Positions 50,763 through 60,132 are shown, counted from the first letter of the stretch. The stretch: 64,000 bases of DNA from Marnyiella aurantia (GCF_014041915.1 NZ_CP059472.1:1054001-1118000), one strand, 5' to 3'. A program made the numbers and translations. The notes: generated from the letters alone by a model not told the origin.

Positions 50763-51090
50763 AACAGCGAATTATATGATATATGTGAAAACTCTTCCAG
50801 ACAACACAGTCTGAATATAATTAAAACGCATTCAAAGAACCTGCCATTTTATTAGTGATTTTAAACCAATGATATAAAATAAGTATTTTTTTTAATAATA
50901 AGAATAAATATTGGAAAAGGTGCTTAAGTTTCTTCTGTAGCACTTGGTATTGATAATCAACATTTTGGGTAGCAAAACGAAACAGTATTGTGAAAATAGC
51001 TGATTTTAACCATCAAAGAAAGGGTGATTCACCTTATATATCACCTATTCATCCCTTCTAACTTTGTCCTCTACTCGAAATCTTGAGATA
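50763..51090. other. AT-rich spacer with palindrome and promoter box
   Basis: About 330 bp without a gene between tonB (minus) and the orphan gene (plus). It holds homopolymeric A/T, the palindrome GGTGATTCACC at 51023-51033 with a further ATCACC at 51040-51045 (so alternative hairpins are possible), and a TAACTTTG box at 51059-51066 for the orphan gene. No -33 TTG is found at normal spacing. This is where a repressor could control the orphan gene. Confidence 0.45.
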
Positions 51091-51483
51091 ATGGAAACTA
51101 TTCTTGTCCTTATATATACAACCGGAAGCCGGCCTCTATCCTATGCCTACAGCTATACCATTAACTTTTACAGTGATGCAACTGCTTCCATTAAAATATA
51201 CAGGGGTTATGAAAATTCACCAACATACAGTGATAAGACTGATTATGATATAGCTGTTCTGGAAAATAAAATCTCCATCCTGTCGGCTTTGCCTGAGCAT
51301 GAGACAACACCTCTGCTTACGGAGGGTGAACGAAGAGAAATTATCTACGTAGACAACGGTAGAACCTTGCGCCGAATAATTACACCCGAAGACCGGCAGG
51401 CCATTAAGGTCTATGAGCAACTGCTTCTCCTCTTCGACGAGGACTTTCAAGTCCTCATAAGTAATCAAACTTACGACACTTAG
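51091..51483 (+). CDS. orphan protein of unknown function
   Basis: A 130-residue soluble protein of no recognisable family. The ATG at 51091 is chosen because the TTG at 51064 overlaps a TAACTTTG promoter box. The N-terminal half is beta-rich with many Tyr residues (YTTGSRPLSYAYSYTINFYS, KIYRGYENSPTY); the C-terminal half is charged and helical (EDRQAIKVYEQLLLLFDEDFQVL). No signal peptide or cysteine cluster is visible. It is followed by a strong palindromic terminator, so it is probably real and expressed. Confidence 0.6.
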   Translation: METILVLIYTTGSRPLSYAYSYTINFYSDATASIKIYRGYENSPTYSDKTDYDIAVLENKISILSALPEHETTPLLTEGERREIIYVDNGRTLRRIITPEDRQAIKVYEQLLLLFDEDFQVLISNQTYDT

Positions 51484-51561
51484 ATGTAGCGGATGAGCAT
51501 CAAGCCCTTTAAAACCGAAAATAATGCAGTTTGATCAGGTGAAATAGCAATTCCACGCAAA

Positions 51562-51587
51562 AAAAACACCGGCGCGCCGGTGTTTTT
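51562..51587. terminator. bidirectional terminator between the orphan gene and purA
   Basis: A perfect 26-bp palindrome: AAAAACACCGGCG on the left and CGCCGGTGTTTTT on the right. A run before and T run after let it serve both converging genes. Confidence 0.93.
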
Positions 51588-51606
51588 ATCGTTAAAAAAG
51601 TAGTAT

Positions 51607-52893
51607 TTAAAAGAGTTCTTTACGGATAATGTTCTGACTTCTTTCCGGTCCTACTGAGACCAAATAAACGTTGATACCCAGGTATTCCTCAATAAACTCT
51701 ATATATTTTTTTGCATTTGCAGGCAGTTCGTCGTAAGACCTGGCATGCGTAATGTCTTCGGTCCATCCCTCCAGTTCCTTATAGATCGGTTCGTAATCGT
51801 AAAGTTTTGTGGTGGACGATGTAAAGTAATCAATAATCTTCCCGTCCTCGGTTTTGTAGTGTGTAGCAACTTTCACAGTAGGGATTCCGGACAGAACATC
51901 AAGCTTGGTAATTACAAGATTATTGATACCGTTAATCATCGTAGCATGCTTCAGAGACACAAGGTCTAACCAGCCCGTCCTTCTCGGTCTTCCTGTAGTG
52001 GCACCGAATTCGTGACCGACTTTGCGGATCTCTTCGCCCAGTTCATTGTCCAGCTCCGTTGGGAAAGGACCATTACCCACCCGTGTAGTATAGGCTTTTG
52101 CCACACCAATCAGATTCTGCAGACTTGTAGGAGGTACACCGGCACCTGTACAAACTCCGCCGGTTGACGGTGAAGAGGATGTTACATACGGATAGGTACC
52201 AAAATCAATATCCAGCATTAAAGCCTGCGCACCTTCGAAAAGTATATTTTTTCCGTCTTTAATGGCCTGGTTAAGTTCCACTTCAGTATCTACGATACGG
52301 TCTTTCAGTTTTTCGCCTATCTCCAGAAACTCATTAAAGATTTCATCCACGTTAAGCGTAGGCTTATCGAAATATTTTTCGAAGAGGCTATTCTTGCTCT
52401 TCAGATTTTTCTCAATCTTTTCGCGAAGCACTTCCGGATTCAGAAGATCAACCATGCGGATTCCTACGCGTGCGATCTTATCCTCGTAGCAGGGACCGAT
52501 ACCTTTTTTTGTGGTACCGATTTGAGTTCCGTCCTCTTCTTCCTCGCGATAGGTGTCAAGTAAAATATGATAAGGCATAATTACATGTGCCCTGCGGCTG
52601 ATGAAAACGTGATCAGTTCTCATACCTTTGGCTTCCAGCTGGCCTATCTCCTTCATAAAAGCTTTAGGGTTCACCACTACACCATTGGCAATGATACATT
52701 TACCCTGGCACTGCAAAACTCCGGATGGCAACAGGTGAAGAACGAACTTCTCTTCGCCGGCATATACTGTATGACCCGCGTTATCGCCGCCCTGAAAACG
52801 AACGACATAATCAGATTTTGCGGAAAGTACATCCGTTATTTTACCTTTACCTTCATCTCCATACTGAAGACCAACAACCACGTAAGTTGACAT
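51607..52893 (-). CDS. purA: adenylosuccinate synthase
   Basis: First committed step of AMP synthesis: IMP, aspartate and GTP to adenylosuccinate. The 428-residue protein has the signature GLQYGDEGKGKITD near the N-terminus, GGDNAGHTVY, GIGPCYEDK, the P-loop-like ILFEGAQALMLDIDFGTYPYVTSS and ATTGRPRRTGWLD. It is monocistronic behind a near-consensus promoter and divergent from hpt, another purine gene, with which it shares a 159-bp control region containing a 15-bp palindrome. Confidence 0.97.
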   Translation of the reverse strand: MSTYVVVGLQYGDEGKGKITDVLSAKSDYVVRFQGGDNAGHTVYAGEEKFVLHLLPSGVLQCQGKCIIANGVVVNPKAFMKEIGQLEAKGMRTDHVFISRRAHVIMPYHILLDTYREEEEDGTQIGTTKKGIGPCYEDKIARVGIRMVDLLNPEVLREKIEKNLKSKNSLFEKYFDKPTLNVDEIFNEFLEIGEKLKDRIVDTEVELNQAIKDGKNILFEGAQALMLDIDFGTYPYVTSSSPSTGGVCTGAGVPPTSLQNLIGVAKAYTTRVGNGPFPTELDNELGEEIRKVGHEFGATTGRPRRTGWLDLVSLKHATMINGINNLVITKLDVLSGIPTVKVATHYKTEDGKIIDYFTSSTTKLYDYEPIYKELEGWTEDITHARSYDELPANAKKYIEFIEEYLGINVYLVSVGPERSQNIIRKELF

Positions 52894-52916
52894 ATTCTAC
52901 TGTTTTTAGATTCGCG

Positions 52917-52948
52917 CAAAGTTACTTTTAATATAAGTTTCAGGCAAA
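52917..52948 (-). promoter_or_regulatory. promoter of purA
   Basis: On the minus strand TTTG (52945-52948) and TAACTTTG (52917-52924) are 20 bases apart, matching the flavobacterial consensus; the ATG is 24 bases downstream of the -7 box. Confidence 0.7.
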
Positions 52949-52956
52949 GTTTGCCT
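52942..52956. promoter_or_regulatory. palindrome over the purA -33 element, candidate operator
   Basis: AGGCAAAGTTTGCCT is a perfect 15-bp palindrome with a central G. Its left arm contains the purA -33 element and it lies about 70 bp upstream of the hpt promoter box. Its GCAAA half-sites resemble LacI-family/PurR operators, which is suggestive only. Confidence 0.45.
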
Positions 52957-53026
52957 TAAAAATATTGGAACTGAGGTGTAATTTCCAACTCACAAAGAGG
53001 CTCAAAATTTTTTGGATAAAAATGCT

Positions 53027-53034
53027 TAAATTTG
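53027..53034 (+). promoter_or_regulatory. candidate -7 promoter box of hpt
   Basis: TAAATTTG lies 18 bases before the ATG at 53053 and overlaps a potential TTG start at 53032, ruling that start out. Confidence 0.5.
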
Positions 53035-53052
53035 CAGACTTCAAAACAGTGT

Positions 53053-53607
53053 ATGGAATCCATTAAAATTCATGACAAAACTTTCGTTCCTTATTTAAAG
53101 GATGCTGAAATACAGGAAATTGTAAAAGCAACCGCCCTTAAAATTTACGAGGATTACAAGGATGAAGTTCCTGTTTTCATTGGTGTACTGAACGGTGTGG
53201 TGATGTTTTTTTCCGACTTGATGAAACACTATCCCGGTCAGTGTGAAATTGCATTTATCCAGATGAGCTCTTATGTCGGTACACAGTCCACAGGTATTGT
53301 TTACCAGAAAATGGAACTTACCAAGGAGATAAAAGACAGGCATATTATTCTGGTGGAAGACATTGTGGATACCGGCAACACTGTTGAAAGTCTATTCCAG
53401 TATTTTAATGAGACACAGCGTCCAAAGTCGGTGAAGCTGGCCTCATTCCTGCTTAAGCCGGAAGTGTATAAGAAGGATTTCAAACTGGATTACATTGGAA
53501 AGGAAATCCCGAATAAGTTTGTCCTGGGCTACGGTCTGGATTATGATGAACTCGGCAGGAACCTGAAAGACCTTTACCAACTGGCAGAAGGCCAAATAAA
53601 CCACTAA
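53053..53607 (+). CDS. hpt: hypoxanthine phosphoribosyltransferase
   Basis: Purine salvage enzyme converting hypoxanthine (and often guanine) with PRPP to nucleotides. The 184-residue protein shows VPVFIGVLNGVVMFFSDLM, the flexible-loop region SSYVGTQSTGIV and the PRPP-binding motif ILVEDIVDTGNTVE. The ATG at 53053 is preferred to an upstream TTG (53032) that coincides with a promoter box. adk starts 43 bp downstream, so hpt-adk may be an operon. purA is divergently transcribed upstream. Confidence 0.95.
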   Translation: MESIKIHDKTFVPYLKDAEIQEIVKATALKIYEDYKDEVPVFIGVLNGVVMFFSDLMKHYPGQCEIAFIQMSSYVGTQSTGIVYQKMELTKEIKDRHIILVEDIVDTGNTVESLFQYFNETQRPKSVKLASFLLKPEVYKKDFKLDYIGKEIPNKFVLGYGLDYDELGRNLKDLYQLAEGQINH

Positions 53608-53650
53608 TCATCCGCCAGCGCGGAATTTTTTTCATAACAAACAATTATTC

Positions 53651-54229
53651 ATGATCAACATCGTTTTATTTGGTCCTCCGGGAAGCGGCAAAGGCACACA
53701 GGCCCAGAACCTGATTGAAAAATTTAACCTTAAGCAGATTTCTACTGGCGACCTTTTCCGTTACAACATCAAAAATGAAACGGAACTTGGCAAACTGGCA
53801 AAATCTTATATCGACAAAGGAGAGCTTGTACCGGACCAGGTAACTACCGATATGCTTACCGATGAAGTGAAAAAACCTACCGATACCAACGGCTTTATCT
53901 TTGATGGTTATCCAAGGACGGTAAACCAGACTGAAGCTCTGGAGGAAATTGTAAAGAAAGAACTGAACTCCGAAATTTCTGTTTGTCTTTCACTTGTTGT
54001 TGAAGATGAGATTTTGGTGAACCGTTTACTGAAAAGAGGTGAAACCAGCGGCCGCACCGACGATTCGAATGAAGAAATCATCCGCACGAGAATTCAGGAG
54101 TATTACAGCAAAACTGCCGAGGTAGCCGAGCTGTATAAGAAGCAGAATAAATATGTAGAAATAAAAGGCGTAGGAGAAATTGACGAGATTTCGGAAATGC
54201 TTTACGCTGAAGTTGAAAAAATAAAATAG
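53651..54229 (+). CDS. adk: adenylate kinase
   Basis: Interconverts ATP, ADP and AMP. The 192-residue protein begins with the P-loop FGPPGSGKGTQAQNL, then ISTGDLFRYNIKNET (AMP site), FDGYPRTVNQTEAL and the LID region LLKRGETSGRTDDSNEEIIRTR. The short LID without zinc cysteines marks the short, non-zinc type. It is downstream of hpt and upstream of obgE; a 92-bp spacer with no terminator separates adk and obgE. Confidence 0.97.
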   Translation: MINIVLFGPPGSGKGTQAQNLIEKFNLKQISTGDLFRYNIKNETELGKLAKSYIDKGELVPDQVTTDMLTDEVKKPTDTNGFIFDGYPRTVNQTEALEEIVKKELNSEISVCLSLVVEDEILVNRLLKRGETSGRTDDSNEEIIRTRIQEYYSKTAEVAELYKKQNKYVEIKGVGEIDEISEMLYAEVEKIK

Positions 54230-54321
54230 GATGCAGGTGCCGGGATTTAGGATGCAGAATGCATTTCCTGAAAAATCCAGATCCGTAAACTAAACCTTAA
54301 CCTAAACCCTAAAAGTACACT

Positions 54322-55305
54322 ATGTCAAACTTTGTAGATTACGTAAAAATTCACTGTAAATCCGGACACGGAGGTGCAGGATCGGCACACCTTCGCCGCG
54401 AAAAATATATTCCCAAGGGCGGTCCAGACGGCGGCGACGGCGGCCGTGGCGGACACGTGATCATGAAAGGCGATTCCCACGAGTGGACATTGCTTCCGCT
54501 GCGTTTCACGCGGCATGTAAAAGCAGAGCGCGGGCATAACGGTGCCAAAAATCAACTTACAGGTGGTTACGGTGAGGATGTGTACATAAAAGTTCCGTTG
54601 GGTACCATAGCCAAAAATGAGGAAGGCGAAGTAATTGCTGAAATCATGGAAGACGGTCAGGAAATCATACTGATGCATGGTGGCAAAGGAGGTTTGGGTA
54701 ATGAGCATTTTAAATCATCTACCAACCAGACGCCGCGTTATGCACAGCCCGGAATGCCCGGTGAAGAAGGATTTATCACTTTCGAACTTAAAATCCTTGC
54801 AGATGTAGGCTTGGTAGGTTTCCCGAATGCAGGAAAATCCACCCTACTCGCCGCAGTATCGGCCGCCAAACCAAAAATCGCAGATTATGCCTTCACCACA
54901 CTGACTCCCAACTTAGGGATTGTGGACTACCGGAATTACAAATCATTTGTGATGGCCGACATCCCGGGGATCATTGAAGGTGCTGCGGAAGGTAAAGGAT
55001 TGGGACACCGTTTCCTGAGACACATAGAAAGGAACTCCATCCTGCTCTTTTTAATTCCGGCAGATTCTGAAAGCCATTATAAGGAATTTGAGATTTTAGA
55101 AAACGAACTGAAAAAATACAATCCGGAACTGCTGGATAAGGACTATATCATTTCCATTTCTAAAGCAGATTTGCTTGATGATGAATTAAAACAAGACATC
55201 TCAAAGGAATTTCCCGAAAACCGCAAGCCTATTTACTTTTCCAGCGTCACGCAGGAAGGCCTTACGGAACTGAAGGATGTGATCTGGAAGAAACTGCACG
55301 GGTAA
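54322..55305 (+). CDS. obgE: GTPase Obg/CgtA
   Basis: Essential ribosome-assembly GTPase, 327 residues. The N-terminal glycine-rich Obg fold ([33 protein letters not shown]) is followed by the GTPase domain with G1 [12 protein letters not shown]2 [12 protein letters not shown]3 [16 protein letters not shown] and G4-like SKAD. It lacks the C-terminal OCT domain. The 90 bp between adk and obgE contain a telomere-like TAAACC run but no terminator; a hairpin terminator follows the gene. Confidence 0.97.
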   Translation: MSNFVDYVKIHCKSGHGGAGSAHLRREKYIPKGGPDGGDGGRGGHVIMKGDSHEWTLLPLRFTRHVKAERGHNGAKNQLTGGYGEDVYIKVPLGTIAKNEEGEVIAEIMEDGQEIILMHGGKGGLGNEHFKSSTNQTPRYAQPGMPGEEGFITFELKILADVGLVGFPNAGKSTLLAAVSAAKPKIADYAFTTLTPNLGIVDYRNYKSFVMADIPGIIEGAAEGKGLGHRFLRHIERNSILLFLIPADSESHYKEFEILENELKKYNPELLDKDYIISISKADLLDDELKQDISKEFPENRKPIYFSSVTQEGLTELKDVIWKKLHG

Positions 55306-55324
55306 TACGACTTACAAATAATTA

Positions 55325-55358
55325 AAAACAGATCTGGTTTGCGGGTCTGTTTTTTTTT
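55325..55358 (+). terminator. Rho-independent terminator of obgE
   Basis: AACAGATC pairs with GGTCTGTT (one G-T pair) around a nine-base loop, followed by a T run, about 20 bases after the stop. Confidence 0.85.
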
Positions 55359-55662
55359 GGCACAATGATGTGCTTCTTAAAACATTAATCATAATCAGTT
55401 TTGGTTTATATAGCCTGCCTTACACGTAAACTGATTACCATGCGAGGCAAAGGCGCAGTGGTTTCGAGCGTTGGCTTCCAATGCCTGCGTATTTTGTACC
55501 GATAATGAAAGTAAAATTTATGAAAAACACAGCACTCCAATTCATTATGCGTAACCGCTTATCCCTCCGCAAAATAGGAGTTACAAAGGCTTTTTAAAAA
55601 TTTTGGAAAACACTTCGGCAGAAAAGAGGACTTGCGTATATTTGAGAGTAAGCAGAAATACT
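55359..55662. other. gene-free spacer upstream of the AT-rich gene
   Basis: About 300 bp with no gene. It contains GC-rich segments unlike the following gene (for example ACCATGCGAGGCAAAGGCGCAGTGG) and, at 55637-55644, a TATATTTG promoter box 18 bases before the ATG at 55663. The boundary between normal and AT-rich composition falls near 55590-55660. Confidence 0.45.
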
Positions 55663-56439
55663 ATGAGACAAATCGCACTGATTTTGACTTTACTTTATTT
55701 GGCAATAAATATAAACGCTCAAAATATTAAATTTAGAGAAAATATTGACAAAGATTCTTTGTTTAACGCTACTGTTTTAAAACTACCTGCCGAAATGCGT
55801 GAAGATTTCACTAAAACATACAAAAGTGGAAATGAACAAGAAAAGGAATTTTTGCTGTTTATGATTTCAATGCCTGAAAGTAGCAAAAATGAACTAATAG
55901 AAAATTTTGAACAGAGAAAAGCAGAAATTCAAAGGTTGAAAACCGAATATCAAAAACTTGTTCCTAAAAATTTCATAGTTGATATTGAATTTGAACCAGA
56001 AAGCAAAATTTTGACTGCTACAGAAGAAATTAGTATCAAAATCTACAAATTGAAAGCCAAAAATGAAAAAGAAGACATTGACGATATTCAGAGAACTGAT
56101 GGTTTAAAAGTTATATCTCAAAATTGGAATTTGAAACCAAATTCTAATGAACTTGAAAAAGTAATTAAATCGATTGGATGGACAAATCAAAATCTTGATG
56201 AAATTAAAAAACTTCTAAAAGAAGCAAATTGTATTTCAATACAGAATGGAAAAATTACAGCAATAGGTTTTGCACGAAGCGGAATGGGAAAATATTCGTA
56301 TAAAATTTTCGACAAGCCGCTTAACGAGAAAGAAAAAATAGAATATAACAATAATTGTGAGTACATCTTTTACAAGGATAACATTGTTCTTGAATATGGT
56401 GGTGGTGCGATTGGTTCACAATGTTTTGAAAAACAATGA
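55663..56439 (+). CDS. exported AT-rich gene product, unknown function (probably acquired)
   Basis: A 258-residue protein. The ATG at 55663 gives a clean signal peptide (MRQIALILTLLYLAININAQ); a longer frame from 55603 would read through the promoter box. The mature part is very rich in Lys, Glu, Asn and Ile and mostly helical (NELIENFEQRKAEIQRLKTEYQKL), ending in a short beta region (YIFYKDNIVLEYGGGAIGS). Base and codon use (AAA, GAA, AAT, ATT) is much more AT-rich than the neighbouring genes, which suggests horizontal transfer. No family is recognised; an immunity or cassette-type protein is one possibility. Confidence 0.65.
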   Translation: MRQIALILTLLYLAININAQNIKFRENIDKDSLFNATVLKLPAEMREDFTKTYKSGNEQEKEFLLFMISMPESSKNELIENFEQRKAEIQRLKTEYQKLVPKNFIVDIEFEPESKILTATEEISIKIYKLKAKNEKEDIDDIQRTDGLKVISQNWNLKPNSNELEKVIKSIGWTNQNLDEIKKLLKEANCISIQNGKITAIGFARSGMGKYSYKIFDKPLNEKEKIEYNNNCEYIFYKDNIVLEYGGGAIGSQCFEKQ

Positions 56440-56752
56440 AAATACTTCTGCTAATAACTAACCTTTCGCCTTGTCCGCAGGACAGGAGATGTATTAATAA
56501 TCATCAAATCAATTAAAAATCTAAGAGACAATTGATAAAGCCGGTAGAGTTGTACCTTCGCGAGCTTTTTTCGCAGTCTCTAGAGTTTTCTATTTTTAAA
56601 TTTACTATCATAGACAGCTTTTTAGAAGGACTGCTCTTTGTACCATCTAAAGAGTTTTTTAAAACGGTCATTTTATTTTGAAAATAACTGCACGGATTAA
56701 ATAACCGCACCCTCAGCCTTTTCAGTAAATTTGCCGACAATTCTCTTTATCC
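56440..56752. other. gene-free spacer with small hairpin
   Basis: About 310 bp with no credible gene. It contains the hairpin TGTCCgcaGGACA near 56472 and AT-rich sequence; a 75-codon minus-strand open frame has no family resemblance. The hairpin sits just after the end of the AT-rich gene and may mark the end of an inserted segment. Confidence 0.45.
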
Positions 56753-58033
56753 ATGAACAATATATTTAACCTGCAAAACGGCGAAGAGGACAAGCAAAAA
56801 GTCCTTGCTAATGTAAAAAAAAACATTTCTTTCAATGGTTCCAATCTTTGGATTTTAGCCTGCGCCATTATGGTGGCTTCTGTAGGTCTTAATGTGAATT
56901 CTACCGCTGTAGTTATCGGCGCAATGCTTATTTCGCCTTTGATGGGTCCGATCATCGGGGCAGGTTTCGCTTTGGGAATGTTTGATTTTCAATTGCTGCG
57001 CAGGTCCCTTAAAAATCTTTTACTTTCCACAGTGGTAGGACTTGTGGTTTCTTTTCTCTACTTTCTCTTAAGCCCTTATAAAGAAGCACAGTCCGAAATC
57101 ATTTCACGTACGGCACCCAATATTTATGATGTGCTCATCGCCTTTTCGGGTGGTTTAGTGGGTGTAATTGCTGTGACCCGTGTAGAAAAAGGCAATCCGA
57201 TTCCAGGCGTAGCGATCGCAACTGCTTTGATGCCACCGCTCTGTACAGCAGGATATGGCTTGGCGACAGGAAATTTCGTCTATTTTGGCGGCGCCATGTT
57301 TCTTTACACAATCAATTGCGTTTTCATCTGTATTGCGACGTATTCAATTGTAAAATTTCTAAAATATCCCGCCGTTGAATTTGTTGATAAAAAGAAATCA
57401 GACAGAATAAGGATTTGGATCTCAGTGATCGTTGCTTTAATGATCATCCCAAGTATATTTTTCGCCTACCGTTTCGTAACTAAACAGAATTACGAAGTCA
57501 AAGTTGACCAATTCCTCACACGTGAGTTCGAAGAAAAAGGAAATACCATAGTTTACAAGAAAACTTCATATTATACCATACCAAAAACGATTGAGCTGGC
57601 TTTTTTGACCCGAAAATTTTCTACACAGCAGATCACGGACATCAATAAGAAATTAAAAGATTATAAAATTGAGGGAACAAAGGTGATTATTCGCCAGGAC
57701 AGCGCATTTCTCGCAAATGCTGCACTCACAAAATCTGACATAAATGAAGTTGAGGATAAATCGACCGCCATTATTGCCGAACTTAAAAACAAGGTGAGTA
57801 AATATTCCTTCGATACACAAAATATTTATCCTGAGGCCAGGTCAATTTTACCTGCAATCCAGTCGATTTCTGTGGCAAAACAGGAAATTTTCAACAATAC
57901 AGATTCCACCAAAATAATCCCGGTTGCATTGTACCAATCCTCAAAAGCCCTGACCGAACCGCAGGTGAAAACCCTGCGTCAATGGCTAAAAGTCAAACTT
58001 AAAGTTGACACTTTAGAGATTTACAGAAGGTAG
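56753..58033 (+). CDS. DUF389 family membrane protein
   Basis: A 426-residue membrane protein of the DUF389 (TIGR00341) family, function unknown. About five or six N-terminal spans contain the family blocks ACAIMVASVGLNVNSTAVVIGAMLISPLMGPIIGAGFA, LIAFSGGLVGVIAVTR and GVAIATALMPPLCTAGYGLA. From about residue 240 a soluble domain extends to the C-terminus (YEVKVDQFLTREFEEKG..., then repeated beta-alpha units). It is a single-gene unit after the AT-rich region. Confidence 0.9.
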   Translation: MNNIFNLQNGEEDKQKVLANVKKNISFNGSNLWILACAIMVASVGLNVNSTAVVIGAMLISPLMGPIIGAGFALGMFDFQLLRRSLKNLLLSTVVGLVVSFLYFLLSPYKEAQSEIISRTAPNIYDVLIAFSGGLVGVIAVTRVEKGNPIPGVAIATALMPPLCTAGYGLATGNFVYFGGAMFLYTINCVFICIATYSIVKFLKYPAVEFVDKKKSDRIRIWISVIVALMIIPSIFFAYRFVTKQNYEVKVDQFLTREFEEKGNTIVYKKTSYYTIPKTIELAFLTRKFSTQQITDINKKLKDYKIEGTKVIIRQDSAFLANAALTKSDINEVEDKSTAIIAELKNKVSKYSFDTQNIYPEARSILPAIQSISVAKQEIFNNTDSTKIIPVALYQSSKALTEPQVKTLRQWLKVKLKVDTLEIYRR

Positions 58034-58169
58034 AGCCGATTTTCAGCACCCGTACCCAACGGTCCATCAACACACTGTTCCAAACTTTACTGTGACGGTG
58101 GGATAAATGTGCTGCACCAGTCTCCCTTCCTTTTGGAACAGTAATTGCGCGTTACCGAAAAAATTCCAC

Positions 58170-58658
58170 ATGAAATACATGCTTCTTTTTATCGGTGCGG
58201 CGCTGTTAATGGCCTGTACCGCACAGAATAAATCAGAATATACGACGGTTGAATATGAAGGCGGTGCCTGTTTCGGCTTCTGTCCTATTTTTAAAATAAC
58301 CATCAGTTCTGACCGCACCGCTGTGCTGGAAGCGGAACATTTTAACTTTTCTGACGGACGTTCCAAAGATGAATTCTCCATGCCGCGGGAAGGTACATTT
58401 AAAGGCACGATTAAAGAAGAAGACTATCGCAAGCTCGTTGAAATGCTGAATGCGCTGAAACCTAAAACGCTGAAGGACAAATACGGCAGCCGAAATGTAA
58501 CCGACCTGCCCACATCCTTTATACGCCTGGCTTTTAAGGACGGAACAACTAAAATAGTGGAAGATTACGGTAAACAGGGTACGCCTGATTTGGAGAAACT
58601 TTACCGTTACTTCGAGGATTTAAGACACAACCAGACCTGGGAAAAAGTGGGTGACTAG
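58170..58658 (+). CDS. DUF6438 lipoprotein
   Basis: A 162-residue lipoprotein. The ATG at 58170 gives a signal peptide with lipobox LMAC (Cys16). The mature part shows the DUF6438 signature EGGACFGFCPIFKITI, with the CFGxCP motif, a beta-strand rich middle and a helical C-terminus (LEKLYRYFEDLRHNQTW). Function is unknown. An upstream longer frame from 58107 is rejected as it lacks a signal sequence at its start. Confidence 0.82.
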   Translation: MKYMLLFIGAALLMACTAQNKSEYTTVEYEGGACFGFCPIFKITISSDRTAVLEAEHFNFSDGRSKDEFSMPREGTFKGTIKEEDYRKLVEMLNALKPKTLKDKYGSRNVTDLPTSFIRLAFKDGTTKIVEDYGKQGTPDLEKLYRYFEDLRHNQTWEKVGD

Positions 58659-58687
58659 AGATTTCGCTATTGTATTATATAAAAGCG

Positions 58688-58695
58688 TATCTTTG
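58688..58695 (+). promoter_or_regulatory. candidate -7 promoter box of the DEAD-box helicase gene
   Basis: TATCTTTG matches TAnnTTTG and lies about 80 bases before the ATG at 58777, leaving a long leader that contains GAAGC-ATAAC-GCTTC, a small hairpin across the start region. Confidence 0.45.
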
Positions 58696-58776
58696 CAGCC
58701 TATTTCGCGGCATTCTAAGCCATTTCGTAATTCGTTTTACTAAAAAATTCTGTTTTAATTATTGAGGACAGGATGA

Positions 58777-60081
58777 ATGAAGAAGCATAACGCTTCGTCC
58801 GCACTAATTTTAATACAGGACAACATTTTGTTATTTACAGACTTAAATTTAATTAAGCCCATACTTGATGCGCTTAAGCAGGAAGGTTATGAGAAACCTA
58901 CTCCAATCCAACAACAGGCTATACCCGAAATACTGAAAGGCCGCGACTTACTTGGAACTGCCCAAACCGGAACAGGGAAAACGGCAGCCTTTGCCATCCC
59001 TATTCTGCAGAATCTTACAGAAAAAAACATCCGTAACAACCAGATTAAGGCCCTAATCCTTACACCCACGCGTGAGCTTGCTATTCAGATTGAAGAAAGC
59101 TTCAATGCCTATGGCCGTAACCTGAAACTGAGAAACCTTGTGGTTTTTGGTGGAGTAAAACAAGGCGCGCAGGAGCAATCACTGAAGAGGGGTGTAGACA
59201 TATTGGTAGCTACGCCAGGCAGATTACTGGATTTCATCTCACAGGGTATTATCTCACTAAAGCAACTGGAAATCTTTGTCCTGGACGAAGCCGACAGAAT
59301 GCTGGACATGGGCTTTGTTCATGATGTAAAGAAAATCGTGAAGATGCTGCCTGAAAAAAGACAGACCTTATTTTTCTCGGCTACCTTTCCGGATGAGATA
59401 AAAACTCTGGCCAATACCATTCTCCGCAACCCTGTGAAGGTGGCGGTGGCGCCGGTATCTGCAACAGCAGACACCATTCAGCAGAAGGTTTATTTTGTTG
59501 AGAAGGAAGACAAACTGGAACTGCTCACCCATATCCTTAAAAACGACATCCAAGAATCAGTACTTGTGTTCTCTAGAACCAAGCACGGGGCTGATAAAAT
59601 TGCCAGGAAGCTGCAGTCGCATAAGATTTCAGCCGAAGCCATTCATGGAAATAAGTCGCAGAATGCCAGACAGAACGCGCTTACCAACTTTAAATCCGGA
59701 AAGACAAGGATTTTAGTAGCTACGGATATTGCCGCCAGAGGGATTGATATTGATGAACTGAAATACGTAGTGAATTTTGAACTTTCCGATGTCTCCGAAA
59801 CCTATGTGCACAGGATCGGTAGAACCGGCCGTGCCGGTGCCGAAGGGCAATCCATTTCCTTTGTGGACAGCTTGGACCTGCTGAACCTTAAGAATACGGA
59901 AAAACTGATTGGGAAAAAAATTCCGGTGGAAAAGGACCATCCTTATCATACCGATAATCTGGTACCGCAGAAAAGGGATTCCAACAATAAACCATTTACG
60001 GCGAGACCGAAGCCGCAGGCTAAAGAAAACATCGGTTATAAAAAACCGCACAATAAGAGTAATTTCTCAAGGAATAAGTAA
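58777..60081 (+). CDS. DEAD-box ATP-dependent RNA helicase
   Basis: A 434-residue RNA helicase. All motifs are present: Q motif ([13 protein letters not shown]), I ([11 protein letters not shown]), Ia (TPTRELAIQ), II (LDEADRMLD), III (FSATFP), IV-VI with [26 protein letters not shown] and [13 protein letters not shown] basic, Lys/Asn-rich C-terminal tail (about residues 395-434) binds RNA. It resembles RhlE-like cold-shock helicases. The start is uncertain: a TTG at 58828 gives [11 protein letters not shown], which is closer to family N-termini than the ATG at 58777. Confidence 0.95.
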   Translation: MKKHNASSALILIQDNILLFTDLNLIKPILDALKQEGYEKPTPIQQQAIPEILKGRDLLGTAQTGTGKTAAFAIPILQNLTEKNIRNNQIKALILTPTRELAIQIEESFNAYGRNLKLRNLVVFGGVKQGAQEQSLKRGVDILVATPGRLLDFISQGIISLKQLEIFVLDEADRMLDMGFVHDVKKIVKMLPEKRQTLFFSATFPDEIKTLANTILRNPVKVAVAPVSATADTIQQKVYFVEKEDKLELLTHILKNDIQESVLVFSRTKHGADKIARKLQSHKISAEAIHGNKSQNARQNALTNFKSGKTRILVATDIAARGIDIDELKYVVNFELSDVSETYVHRIGRTGRAGAEGQSISFVDSLDLLNLKNTEKLIGKKIPVEKDHPYHTDNLVPQKRDSNNKPFTARPKPQAKENIGYKKPHNKSNFSRNK

Positions 60082-60101
60082 TTACTTTCTTAATATAGAA
60101 G

Positions 60102-60132
60102 CCGTCTCAATATAGAATTTTGAGACGGTTTT
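60102..60132 (+). terminator. Rho-independent terminator of the DEAD-box helicase gene
   Basis: CCGTCTCAA pairs with TTGAGACGG around a nine-base loop and is followed by TTTTCTTATTTT, about 20 bases after the stop. Confidence 0.88.

Noticed and set aside
54280-54312. Telomere-like TAAACC repeat before obgE
   Set aside because: Only a few irregular units (AAACTAAACCTTAACCTAAACCC); most likely low-complexity spacer.
55603-55662. Longer start of the AT-rich gene
   Set aside because: The added residues precede a clean signal peptide and the frame would run through a TATATTTG promoter box.
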